NCBI GenBank assembly: GCA_028718985.1
Contig: JAQUKQ010000008.1
Span: 1 to 55,090 of the forward strand
Origin: Desulfobulbaceae bacterium
GTDB taxonomy: Bacteria; Desulfobacterota; Desulfobulbia; Desulfobulbales; VMSU01
Reading direction: 5' to 3'
Length of the DNA stretch: 55,090 nucleotides
Position 1 is the stretch's first letter; every line of letters starts with the position of its first letter. The position numbers and the translations under genes were made by a program. Positions 9,367-17,752 of the stretch are shown here, one piece after another. Below the pieces are notes generated by a model. It did not search any database and was not told the origin of the DNA. It was given only the letters and a program-made list of their open reading frames with translations.

Positions 9367-10522
9367 AGGTCTCCCTGGGCTACAATTTGTTGTAGAGGTA
9401 ATGATGTTGGATCCGTGGGCGACAAGCCGGGTATAACAGGCCAAAACACAAGAAATTGGTGGTGGCCTAGAGTTTCGGCACGGGATCTGCTTGGGTAAAT
9501 TCTCAGATTGGTGTTTTGGCTTGAAGTGCGACGTGGCCGACTATTCCGTATGCCTGGCCAGATTGTGCTGGCTCCCTTGCTAAGGGCAAGGTTCTTTGCG
9601 CAAGAAACCAATTTGCTCATCTGGAAATATCACATAGATAGCTTATTCAACTGCAAATTTTTAGCAGCTCTTTATTTTTCTGTCAATAACAAAACCGGGT
9701 TGGGCTCTTCTTTTCCCTGGATATCTGTGTATCACTTAGATTCCCTTTTGCAAGGGACAAAATGCCAAAATGAAACATTCGATAGTTCGAAAAAAAGTCA
9801 GGTGACATTGTTCAGTATTCACGGGGGTTGAGGTGAAAATCAACGAAAATAGCAGTAAAAAAGAGAAAAAATGAGTATTCTTGAGATAATATTTTTCAAC
9901 AGGGCTGGTTAATTTTTCCGTCGAGAGAGCTAACCATACAAAAATATGTCCGTTTTTTTTGTAACTTCATTTCTCCCTGTTTATCGGCTATTTCCAAGTT
10001 TATCATGACTAACTACATTACATTACGTTGTTATTGTTTTGTTGAAAACTCAAACCGGCGCCTCTTGAAAATCCCTGTAGACACGCTTTGACAGGTGCCT
10101 TTGATTTCTATTACAAAAGTCTCACACGAGGGAGCTGCCACATTGTTCTCTCGCGAAAAATGCAAGAATTTAAGTAAATGCTAGAATTGTTGACGTTGGC
10201 GTTTTGACAGAAAAAAAGGGGGTGAGAGCGGTAAGGTACAGAGAATGTGCTCCGTCTGACTCTTTTTTCAGAAAGGGGATACCCCCCCCTCGTTAATGTC
10301 GCGCTGTATAGAAAGAAGTATTTCAGCAAGCATGTTGGCTGAGACCGTGGAGGCAAGTGCCGCCTCCAAGAAAGGTATCGGTCAGTATGCGAACTGATCA
10401 AAATGAAAGTACTGCCTTAAATGCCCCCTCTTAAATGATCTTTGTTTGTCTCCTGTCAGTCTGCACGGCATCTGCGTCTTAAATTTGGAAGTGTTTTAAC
10501 CTCAAAGAAAAGAATAACTGAT
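9367..10522. other. AT-rich 1.15-kb intergenic region
   Basis: This stretch separates the divergent cobC and dnaA-like genes. It has short open frames only, none with family-like sequence. The part around 9830-10050 is notably AT-rich with A and T runs. I found no exact DnaA box (TTATNCACA) on either strand; the nearest, such as TGTGTATCA near 9727, differ at two or more positions. I also saw no cobalamin riboswitch core. It must hold the promoters of both flanking genes. Confidence 0.6.
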
Positions 10523-11875
10523 ATGACTTGGCAACAGATTACCAATCAATTGGCAACAGATCTTTCACAAGACCTTCATGAGTTGTGGATCAAACCCCTT
10601 AACTGTAAGCGTTTTGACGATGAGGTCGTTGAGTTGTGTGGTCCGGATAGGTTTTTTTGCTCGTGGATCGCGGATCATTATCTCACCGAAATCAAACGGG
10701 CCTTGGCCGCTTATGGGAAAACGGAGGCTAAAATCGTCTTTTCTGTTAACCAGGGAAAGATGAAGATGCCTGATGCTCAGCAGTCGTTACTTGTTGCGCC
10801 GAAAGAGCAGTTGTGTCTTCCAACAATCAATAAGTCGCCAAGTTTTTGTCGCACCTTGAATCCTCGCTATGTGTTTGATGAGTTTGTGGTGGGATCAAGT
10901 AATGAGATGGCCTATGCCGCTTGTCATGCCTTGGCCTGTGGAGACAAGTCTCTTGGGCAATGTCTCTATATCAGTGCCGGCACCGGGTTGGGTAAGAGCC
11001 ATCTCACCCATGCTGTTGCGCATCACATCTTGGGCGTCAATCCGCGCACCAGGCTCAATTATCTGACGGCGCAGCAGTTGACTAGCGATATGGTGCGCTC
11101 GATTCAGAACAAATCAATGGACGCGTTTAAAGAGCGATACCAGGGCTCCGATGTCTTGTTGATGGAGGATATGCAATCGTTGACCGGCAGGGTGAAGACA
11201 CAGGAGGAGTTGGCTTCATGCCTCGATGTCCTGTTGGAGAGCGGCAAGACGGTTATTTTTACCGGGGCGTACGCACCTCGTGATATTGAAGCGTTGTCCC
11301 CCGGGGTGCAGTCCCGATTGTCCTGCGGCTTGGTGACCGAGATATCCCAACCGGATATTACGACGAGAATTAGGATTGTTCATCAAAAGGCGGCACACAT
11401 CAATCTTGTGCTCACAGAAGAACTGGCCGGTATTGTTGCCGAGAAAATTAAGGGAGATGTCCGCCAGATCAATAGTGTTATCATTGGTTTGAAGGCCAAA
11501 TCTAATCTGCGGAAGATCGACCCCGACCGGGATATGGTCAACGAGGTGATCGCAAATCTCATTGGTCAGCATCAGAACCTGACTCCTGAGGCCATTCGTG
11601 ATTTCGTAGCGGCGCAGTTCAAGCTTTCGGGAGAAGATTTGTCTTCCAAATCTCGGAAAAAGACCTTTGCCTTCCCGCGGCAGGTGTCGATGTATTTCTC
11701 CAGGAAATATACCGAAAAGGGGTTGAGCGAAATAGGGAAAGCTTTTAACCGGGATCATTCGACCGTGGTACATTCAATCCGGGTGGTCACGGAGGCCATG
11801 AATGAACAGTCGAGTGTTCGCGGGCAGGTTGAGCTATTGGATAAAAAATTTAATAGTCGATTCTTGAACTGCTGA
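10523..11875 (+). CDS. dnaA: DnaA-like replication initiator, divergent
   Basis: A 450-residue protein with all four DnaA domains in order: an N-terminal domain I, a short linker to about residue 110, an AAA+ core (NPRYVFDEFVVGSSN at 113; Walker A GTGLGKS at 153-159; Walker B VLLMEDMQ at 211) and a helix-turn-helix domain IV with RDHSTVVHSIRVV near the end. Standard DnaA has DDIQ in Walker B and DHTTVLHA in the signature, so this copy is divergent. The following gene is hemY, not dnaN as in classic dnaA loci, and no clear oriC is next to it. It could be the only DnaA of the genome or a paralog. The ATG at 10523 is chosen over a TTG at 10442 because it begins MTWQQI, typical of domain I. Confidence 0.85.
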   Translation: MTWQQITNQLATDLSQDLHELWIKPLNCKRFDDEVVELCGPDRFFCSWIADHYLTEIKRALAAYGKTEAKIVFSVNQGKMKMPDAQQSLLVAPKEQLCLPTINKSPSFCRTLNPRYVFDEFVVGSSNEMAYAACHALACGDKSLGQCLYISAGTGLGKSHLTHAVAHHILGVNPRTRLNYLTAQQLTSDMVRSIQNKSMDAFKERYQGSDVLLMEDMQSLTGRVKTQEELASCLDVLLESGKTVIFTGAYAPRDIEALSPGVQSRLSCGLVTEISQPDITTRIRIVHQKAAHINLVLTEELAGIVAEKIKGDVRQINSVIIGLKAKSNLRKIDPDRDMVNEVIANLIGQHQNLTPEAIRDFVAAQFKLSGEDLSSKSRKKTFAFPRQVSMYFSRKYTEKGLSEIGKAFNRDHSTVVHSIRVVTEAMNEQSSVRGQVELLDKKFNSRFLNC

Positions 11876-11938
11876 CGTTGGAGAGGTTTGCTGCATGGCT
11901 GTTTCAAGCCTTTGTCCGAGACGACAGAAAAGGGGCGA

Positions 11939-13312
11939 TTAAAAATAGACAGGCTTGACCTTGGCCTCGTCGTCTTGCCGCATGGCACCGGTTTGTATGG
12001 CCATCGCCGTCTTCTTTGCCGATTTTATCATGTCGTTCATGCCGATCCCATCCCAACCGAAGCCGCAAATGTGTAGGTCTTTAAACTCTTCCTCCAGGCT
12101 TTTTCTCCACGACAAAAGGCCTGGGTGGTCCATCTCCAACTGCGGAATGCCATGCTCAGGGCGCAGAACCTTGATCAACAGGGGAGGCTCTGGGAGGTCA
12201 ATCAGTTGGTTGATATCGGCCAAGACACGTTCGCTAATCTCCTCGTCAGATAAAACCAAGCGTTCCGGGTGTCGACGCCCTCCTACCAAGGCTTCGATCA
12301 GTACCTGTCCCCTGGGGGCGCGATCCGGAAACATGTGAGAGGTGAACATGGCGCCTAAGGTGAACCGGTTCTCCCGTTCTGGTGAGAGATAGCCGAAGCC
12401 ATAAGGGACCTTGGCAGAACCGCTGAAACCCAGGACGACATTGATGATCTTCGAGACGGGCACACAGGCAAGTGGGGGTGTCTTAATTGCGGACAACAGT
12501 TGCAGACACTGGTTTACAGGAACCGCCAAGACCAGACTGGCTGCTGTCAACTCACCCTGATCTGTCTTGACTGTCCAGCCCTCCGGGTCGCGGCCCAGGC
12601 CCTGCACCAAGGTGTTGCAGGTGACCGCCTGTTTTTCGTTGAGTACCTTGATCAGGCGCTCCATGCCTTCCGGAAAATTCAACATGGAGGGGAGGCGCTT
12701 CAGTTTTTTATCGCCGCTCTTTTTCTTCTTGATTAAGCCCCGTAAAACGGAGCCTGTCTCCATCTCAAGTTTTCGAACCCCCGGCATAACCGCATCAATG
12801 CAGAGCTTTTGGTAATCTCCGGCAAAGCTTCCTGTGACTGCCGCATCGACTAAGGGTAAGAGTTCTTTGCCAAAACGATGCTCAACCCACTCGCCAATGG
12901 CCATTTTTCCAGGACGTGGACTTTTCCAGAGATCGGCGAGAACCCGCAACTTGCCGAGAGGCGATACCAACGGGGTGCTAAGGACCGTTTTGAGGCTTTG
13001 CGGTAGTCTTACTAATTGGCCATGATGGCAGACATAGCGATAAAAATCACCGAGCGGGGCGGTTTGCGCCTCTTGATAAAGGCCCGTGTCGCGCAGGAGC
13101 TCCTGACTCTCTTCGGTGTTGTCCAGAAAGCCGTGTGGTCCCCACTCACCTTGAAAACCAGCCTGTTTGAACGTCTGAATCGCACCTCCTACCCGGGCGC
13201 TTTTTTCAACGATAAGGACCTTTCGCTCTGGGGCCATCTTCCGTAGAAAATGGGCGGCGCTTAAGCCGGAGAGGCCGCCACCGATGATTATCACGTCATA
13301 TGTATTTTCCAT
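11939..13312 (-). CDS. hemY: Protoporphyrinogen oxidase, HemY/PPOX type
   Basis: A 457-residue FAD-dependent amine-oxidase-fold protein. The dinucleotide-binding motif VIIIGGGLSGLSAA is at the N-terminus, followed by the second glycine-rich element RVGGAIQT and WGPHGF as in PPOX enzymes (also named hemG in some schemes). The reaction is six-electron oxidation of protoporphyrinogen IX in heme synthesis. AAGGAAA precedes the ATG at 13312. Convergent with the dnaA-like gene. The adjacent divergent flavodoxin-fold gene could be a redox partner, but that is speculation. Confidence 0.9.
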   Translation of the reverse strand: MENTYDVIIIGGGLSGLSAAHFLRKMAPERKVLIVEKSARVGGAIQTFKQAGFQGEWGPHGFLDNTEESQELLRDTGLYQEAQTAPLGDFYRYVCHHGQLVRLPQSLKTVLSTPLVSPLGKLRVLADLWKSPRPGKMAIGEWVEHRFGKELLPLVDAAVTGSFAGDYQKLCIDAVMPGVRKLEMETGSVLRGLIKKKKSGDKKLKRLPSMLNFPEGMERLIKVLNEKQAVTCNTLVQGLGRDPEGWTVKTDQGELTAASLVLAVPVNQCLQLLSAIKTPPLACVPVSKIINVVLGFSGSAKVPYGFGYLSPERENRFTLGAMFTSHMFPDRAPRGQVLIEALVGGRRHPERLVLSDEEISERVLADINQLIDLPEPPLLIKVLRPEHGIPQLEMDHPGLLSWRKSLEEEFKDLHICGFGWDGIGMNDMIKSAKKTAMAIQTGAMRQDDEAKVKPVYF

Positions 13313-13523
13313 CACTATTATTTCCTTGTTGATATCGAAACGGCCCCGGCCTCTACGCAACTCCTGGTCAGTTTTCGCGAGTATTTTCCTCATTATGGTC
13401 TTGCGGGCATGACCATATCCATATATTATGCCGATCTGATGTTTTGTGCCAGTCAGGCTGGTGCGGCGGTGCTTTATGTAGATCTTTATCGACGAACCTT
13501 ATTTCCTGAAGAAAGCGAGAGCG

Positions 13524-14225
13524 ATGGCTGCAACAAATTGTCCAACGGGCAATCAAAAGAAGATTCTAATCCTGTCGTATTCGTTCAGCGGTCAGACCAG
13601 TGGCTTGTTACGTCAGATTCAAGGCGCGCTGATTGAAGCAGGGCATCAGGTGCATAAGGAGAGGATTACTCCTTGCCGCCCATTAAAGTTCCCGACTGGT
13701 TCCATCATATCGTGTTTGAAGATGATGGTCACCACCTTCCTGCGATTTCGTGTGCCAATTCAGGAGCTGTCGCCAATTTGTCAGCAGTCATTTGACCTGG
13801 TCCTGCTTGCCGGTCCGACATGGTCATACAATCCGAGTGGCCCCATTCTCGCACTAATTGATCGGGATGGCCCGTCTCTTTTCAAGGGGCAGGTTGTCTT
13901 GCCAGTGATTTCATGCCGGGGATATTGGCGGGTGCACCTCTTTGGTCTTACCCGCATGTTACAACGTTGTGGTGCGAGTATCCCAAACAGTATGGTTTTT
14001 TCGCATCCGCATAAGGAGCCTTGGCGAACCATTGGTGTTTTCTTGAAAATTTCCGGTAAGTCACCAGAACGATGGCCTCTGCTGCGCCGCTACTATAGCC
14101 ATTTCGGCCATTCGAGAGAGCAACAGGAAGAGGCTTGCCGGTTTGGTTCGCTGCTTGGCCAGGCGTTAAGGCAAGGACAGCCGTTGAGTACGATTGATTT
14201 TGCAACATCTTTGGCGATTTTTTGA
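13524..14225 (+). CDS. Flavodoxin-fold NAD(P)H-dependent-oxidoreductase-like protein
   Basis: A 233-residue protein with a flavodoxin-like start: a beta strand KILILSY, then the FMN-phosphate loop SFSGQTSGLL, and later VLLAGPTWSYNPSGP, equivalent to the second flavin loop. It resembles flavoprotein oxidoreductases of the same fold, including the HemG-type menaquinone-dependent enzymes, but I cannot assign a substrate. It is divergent from hemY and convergent with cobO. The ATG at 13524 follows GAAAGCGAGAGCG. Confidence 0.65.
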   Translation: MAATNCPTGNQKKILILSYSFSGQTSGLLRQIQGALIEAGHQVHKERITPCRPLKFPTGSIISCLKMMVTTFLRFRVPIQELSPICQQSFDLVLLAGPTWSYNPSGPILALIDRDGPSLFKGQVVLPVISCRGYWRVHLFGLTRMLQRCGASIPNSMVFSHPHKEPWRTIGVFLKISGKSPERWPLLRRYYSHFGHSREQQEEACRFGSLLGQALRQGQPLSTIDFATSLAIF

Positions 14226-14257
14226 TCGGGGTGAGCTCTCTCTCTTGAAGGCGTTCG

Positions 14258-14776
14258 TTAGAAGTCTATTCCTGCCTGAGCCTTAACCCCACTGGTGTAG
14301 GGATGCCTGATGCATACCATCTCTGTTACCAGATCGGCGACCTCAATCAAGGCAGAACTTGCTGCGCGGCCAGAGATCACCAAGTGCACATGCCTCGGCC
14401 GCTTGTGGATCAGATCGAGAATAGCAGCCTCATCAACGAGTTGGTAGTTGATGAGGTAGGTTAACTCATCCAGCACGACGAGGTCGTAGCTCCCGCTCAT
14501 GATCTTCTCCGAGGCCAAATTCCAGCCTGCCTCTGCCGCTCGTTTAGTCTCGGCGGGGCTCTCTTCCCAGGTGAAACCGCTGCCGGTCGTGTGAAACTCG
14601 ACCCCTTCCAGTTGCGCACACGTCTTGGCCTCGCCTGTCGACCAGTTACCCTTGATGAACTGGATGACGCAGGCACTCAACCCTTGGCCAACAGCCCGCA
14701 TGACTTGCCCCATCGAGGCTGTTGTTTTGCCTTTGCCGTTTCCAGTATAGATGATTGTTAAGCCTTGTCTCGCCAC
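14258..14776 (-). CDS. cobO: Cob(I)alamin adenosyltransferase, CobO/BtuR type
   Basis: A 172-residue enzyme with the N-terminal P-loop TGNGKGKTTAS, FIKGNWSTGE and VVLDELTYLINY, all hallmarks of CobO/BtuR. It transfers the adenosyl group from ATP to cob(I)yrinic acid diamide or related corrinoids. It is separated from the main cobalamin operon by about 5 kb but serves the same pathway. A terminator lies upstream between it and the TPR gene, so it is probably transcribed on its own. No cobalamin riboswitch fits in the 84-base leader. Confidence 0.95.
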   Translation of the reverse strand: MARQGLTIIYTGNGKGKTTASMGQVMRAVGQGLSACVIQFIKGNWSTGEAKTCAQLEGVEFHTTGSGFTWEESPAETKRAAEAGWNLASEKIMSGSYDLVVLDELTYLINYQLVDEAAILDLIHKRPRHVHLVISGRAASSALIEVADLVTEMVCIRHPYTSGVKAQAGIDF

Positions 14777-14863
14777 GCTGGTCGATGCCCCTTGCCTTTT
14801 TCTGCTATGCTTGGAAAGTCCTTGCCCTGAAGCCGTACCGAGGGGTAGCTAGGAATTCCCATA

Positions 14864-14901
14864 AAAAAAGGGTTTGACCATCATCGCCAAACCCCTTTTT
14901 T
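14864..14901 (-). terminator. Intrinsic terminator after the TPR gene
   Basis: GGGTTTG pairs with CAAACCC around an 11-base loop; the stem is flanked by A and T runs on opposite sides, so it could work in both directions. It lies 23 bases after the stop of the 14924-15574 gene and would keep that transcript out of cobO. Confidence 0.8.
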
Positions 14902-14923
14902 CTAACTTGAAAAATCGTTCTTT

Positions 14924-15574
14924 TTAGTGTTTGCCTTCGGCCATCTGTTTCTTAGCCTCTTCGATGACTTGGGAGACGGGCATGCCATTACTGGCGGTCG
15001 CACCTGGATTCTCGTCGACAAGTTTTTGCCAGACATCGATTGCCGCTTGGTGGTCGTGCATATCATTCATTAAGACAATCCCCTTATTAAAGGGAGCCTG
15101 CACATGCTTTGGGTCGACGGCGATGGCGCGATCAAAGGAGGCAATGGCTTCTGAGGGTTCTCCATTATTCCGGTACATAATCCCAAGATCTGTGAGGACA
15201 TTGGCGTTGTTTGGTTGCAGAGTCAGGTAGTGATTGTATGCCGCGATGGATTTACTAAAGTTGTTGGTGTCGAAGTAGGTATTCCCTAACTGTACCCAGG
15301 CATCCGCATCATTTGGGTTGCTGGCAACACGTTGTTCGAGGGACAAGATCGTACTTGCCTGTTGTGGTGTCAGGCCTGTTGTCTGTTGCCCTTGGCCTTC
15401 TTGCATTGCTGGAGGGCCGCCGCCTGTTGCTTGTTGATTTTGAACCATGCCATTAAGGGGGGATGACTGCTGCATGGAGCTATAAATTACTCCACCGATA
15501 AACCCGACTGCCAGAGCCACTACAATGGCGACCACCATCGTTTGGAGTTTTACCGTGCCGTTGTCTTGTGCCAT
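14924..15574 (-). CDS. Membrane-anchored TPR protein
   Basis: A 216-residue protein with one N-terminal transmembrane helix (MVVAIVVALAVGFIGGVIY), a low-complexity Q/G-rich spacer, then about three tetratricopeptide repeats (for example AWVQLGNTYFDTNNFSKSI and VLTDLGIMYRNNGEPSEAI). It is probably exposed on the periplasmic side and acts as a protein-interaction scaffold. The partner is unknown. A GGAG ribosome site sits 8 bases before the ATG. A strong terminator follows. Confidence 0.8.
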   Translation of the reverse strand: MAQDNGTVKLQTMVVAIVVALAVGFIGGVIYSSMQQSSPLNGMVQNQQATGGGPPAMQEGQGQQTTGLTPQQASTILSLEQRVASNPNDADAWVQLGNTYFDTNNFSKSIAAYNHYLTLQPNNANVLTDLGIMYRNNGEPSEAIASFDRAIAVDPKHVQAPFNKGIVLMNDMHDHQAAIDVWQKLVDENPGATASNGMPVSQVIEEAKKQMAEGKH

Positions 15575-15640
15575 GTCTTTGCTCCAGAGAGAGAAAGTGT
15601 CAAAAAAGGATAGGGAGTTTTGTGGTGCCGCAACAGTAGG

Positions 15641-16681
15641 TTACACCGCATCAAGAATGAAGGTGTCAAAATACCGTAAGTTGTTGTAGGTGATAATGTT
15701 TTTTACATCAGCAATATAGCACTCTTTCCTTTCGGAGTAGCGTGCCAAGCCTTCGGCGATAAGCATTGGGTCGAGAGTTTGCTTCCGGATTTGACGTAAC
15801 TTCCGATAGGCCGACAAGCGGTTGATGTTCAGGATATAGGATCGCACTGAATCAAGAATCGATTCATACGCAATGATCTTTGGCTGGATGGAACCGTCCA
15901 CGGCGTTTTCGGAGGAACTGTTCAACGTGGAGTACATGCCGAAAAGATTATTGACCTCGGTGGCGAATCGAGAAGAGCCCCAGCCGGATTCAATAGCGCT
16001 TTGGGCAATAATTAAACTGGGTGGCAGGACATTGATCTTGGCAAGGAGTTTCCCGACATCTTCAGTCCTATATTTCTGAGTCAGACCGAGAATAAACTTT
16101 GTCTTGTCGGCACCAATCTGCTGCTGCCAGCTGAGATCGCTTGCTGAAAACACCAACTGAGGCGAGTGATGTCCGAGTTCGGCAACAATGTTTAGTAACT
16201 GCTGCCGTTCTTGTTTGACCTCATCAAGGGCCACCAGTACCGTTGGCAGTAAAAGATCAATAAAGAGTTTTTTCCGTTCTTCACTGTGGAGGCTGGCAAG
16301 GGTGTCTGGCAGGCGAACAGATAAGGTGACACCCAATTTGGGCGAATCTTCAGAATCGGTGCTGTAGGAATCTTGCAGGGGAGGCAAGAGCTCTTGATTG
16401 AATGCCGATGACGAGAGGGTGCCAGTCGGTTCTTCAGCAAGCGTATGATCTCGTTGACTCTTGAGCCTTGTCAGGAAATTGGATGAACAGATACCTATGT
16501 TGTTGACAAGGGAGGCAGAGAGATCCGGGGAGTCGATTCGTGGGGCAAATGTGTCAAAGGCAAAGCCTATGGTGAGAATTACTGCTAAGGCCGAAAGTGA
16601 ATTTATGTTAGGCAACATTTGGTGCCAATGAAACAGTGTTACTCCACAACATTTTTTTACGTCAGTTAACCAATTATGCAT
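15641..16681 (-). CDS. Bax-like glucosaminidase-domain protein
   Basis: A 346-residue protein with an N-terminal hydrophobic segment (near residues 25-45) that could be a signal anchor. The C-terminal half, from about 175, resembles Bax/FlgJ-type N-acetylglucosaminidase domains: LIIAQSAIESGWGSSRFA contains the catalytic glutamate, followed by NNLFGMY and SVRSYILNIN. It probably acts on peptidoglycan in the periplasm. The region from 60 to 170 is not recognised. The start at 16681 follows GAGAGCATAA; the internal ATG at 16618 is an alternative. Confidence 0.75.
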   Translation of the reverse strand: MHNWLTDVKKCCGVTLFHWHQMLPNINSLSALAVILTIGFAFDTFAPRIDSPDLSASLVNNIGICSSNFLTRLKSQRDHTLAEEPTGTLSSSAFNQELLPPLQDSYSTDSEDSPKLGVTLSVRLPDTLASLHSEERKKLFIDLLLPTVLVALDEVKQERQQLLNIVAELGHHSPQLVFSASDLSWQQQIGADKTKFILGLTQKYRTEDVGKLLAKINVLPPSLIIAQSAIESGWGSSRFATEVNNLFGMYSTLNSSSENAVDGSIQPKIIAYESILDSVRSYILNINRLSAYRKLRQIRKQTLDPMLIAEGLARYSERKECYIADVKNIITYNNLRYFDTFILDAV

Positions 16682-16721
16682 TTATGCTCTCGTTGCAAAA
16701 AGACCCAAACAATCTCCACCG

Positions 16722-16798
16722 TGGTGCGCCAGGAGGGACTCGAACCCCCAACCTACGGCTTAGAAGGCCGTTGCTCTATCCAGCTGAGCTACTGGCGC
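16722..16798 (-). tRNA. tRNA-Arg (anticodon TCT)
   Basis: Read on the minus strand, the 77 bases fold into a full cloverleaf: acceptor GCGCCAG/CTGGCGC, D arm with AGCTCAGCTGGATAGAGC, anticodon loop CTTCTAA giving TCT, T arm GGGGGTTCGAGTCCCTC, and an encoded CCA end. TCT reads AGA/AGG arginine codons. Confidence 0.97.
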
Positions 16799-16994
16799 AG
16801 ATGAAAAAGTTATGAAATCTTTTTGTGAACCAAAGTATTGACAGCCGTGAAAGTCTGGCGCTGCGGCTGTCACCTCACAATTCAAATCAGAGAGGTGTGC
16901 AAATGTCAACATCTCATCTGATCAGCAGCCTTATACTTAAAAGGCATTTTTTTGTCAACCGAAAGCGTACGACAGACCTGTCGCTGGGGATGGC

Positions 16995-17031
16995 AAAAAA
17001 AATCCCCGGCTAATAAGCCAGGGATTTTTTT
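16995..17031. terminator. Bidirectional intrinsic terminator
   Basis: ATCCC-GGCT pairs with AGCC-GGGAT around AATA, with seven or more A on one side and seven T on the other. It lies between tRNA-Arg and HU and can end the HU transcript on the minus strand. Confidence 0.8.
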
Positions 17032-17084
17032 ATCTCAATGCTCATGGAAGAGGTCATGACAGAGCCGCTTTTTAGGGAAGGAAG

Positions 17085-17128
17085 ATGCTGCTTGCCCGTG
17101 ATTAATCTCACAGGGTTTGCAGCAGCAT
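17085..17128. other. Long imperfect hairpin downstream of HU
   Basis: ATGCTGCT at the left end pairs with AGCAGCAT at the right, with an inner CCC-GTGA/TCAC-GGG match around ATTAATC. It has no T run and sits in the 3' region of the HU transcript, 83 bases after the stop. It may be a 3'-UTR structure or a small RNA; nothing else is visible between 17032 and 17210. Confidence 0.35.
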
Positions 17129-17210
17129 TGGAGGGCAGTCTGAAATAAGCTCCTTGAGTAAAGGAGATGTCCTCAGAGCAGAAAAGGCTAGGAGAACGTG
17201 ATAAGCAAGG

Positions 17211-17483
17211 TTAATTCACGGCATCTGCAAGGTGACTGCCCGCTTTAAATTTGGCAACTTTTTTGGCGGCAATTTTGATCGATTTACCGGTCTGTGGGTT
17301 GCGACCAGTCCTTGCGGCGCGCTCAGAAACGGAAAAGGTTCCAAAACCAACCAAAGTGACAGAATCTCCCTTTGCCAAGGAACCTTTGACAGCTTCAACA
17401 AACCCATCCAGCGCTTTTTCTGCAGCTACCTGAGACAGGCCTGCTGATGTTGCCATTGACTTAACTAACTCTGCTTTGTTCAT
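17211..17483 (-). CDS. hup: HU-family DNA-binding protein
   Basis: A 90-residue histone-like protein with the family signature [21 protein letters not shown] and the K-rich end ([11 protein letters not shown]). It bends and compacts DNA. A strong ribosome site, GGAAAGGAG, precedes the ATG. A sigma70-like promoter and a terminator-like hairpin are found in its leader. Confidence 0.96.
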   Translation of the reverse strand: MNKAELVKSMATSAGLSQVAAEKALDGFVEAVKGSLAKGDSVTLVGFGTFSVSERAARTGRNPQTGKSIKIAAKKVAKFKAGSHLADAVN

Positions 17484-17513
17484 CTTTTTCTCCTTTCCAA
17501 AATGTAATTCGTT

Positions 17514-17546
17514 AAAAAAGCCCTCATTGTAAATGGAATCAGGGCT
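17514..17546 (-). terminator. Terminator-like hairpin in the HU leader
   Basis: On the minus strand AGCCCT and AGGGCT form a stem around about 20 bases, followed at once by TTTTTT. It lies 30 bases before the HU start and downstream of the predicted HU promoter. It may end transcripts arriving from cysKS, or attenuate the HU transcript. Confidence 0.65.
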
Positions 17547-17568
17547 AGCCAGTCACCCACTACACTAC

Positions 17569-17597
17569 TTCGTACCAATAACTAAATTGCTTGTCAA
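17569..17597 (-). promoter_or_regulatory. Candidate sigma70 promoter for HU
   Basis: Minus strand: TTGACA (17592-17597), a 17-base spacer, then TACGAA (17569-17574). The -35 box is perfect; the -10 box matches the consensus at three of six positions. Confidence 0.45.
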
Positions 17598-17752
17598 CTC
17601 TCTGTCTAGCAATTTGTTGAAAATATCTCTTTTGCCATGGCTATAATGCTAAAATGGGTTTGTATGTGCTACATTGTGGCGCTTCCAGGATGATTTGCCA
17701 AGAGAATTCTATCCCATGTCTGTCATGCAATGAAACAGATGCCGAAAACGGC

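Noticed and set aside
9367-9600. Cobalamin riboswitch upstream of cobC
   Set aside because: Reading the minus strand I found neither the GCCACTG core nor the other conserved riboswitch segments.
9367-10522. Canonical oriC
   Set aside because: No exact DnaA boxes, no box cluster and no dnaN next to the DnaA-like gene; kept only as a question in the findings.
16722-16798. tRNA-Arg as an integration site
   Set aside because: No repeat of the tRNA 3' end and no integrase or phage gene in the window.
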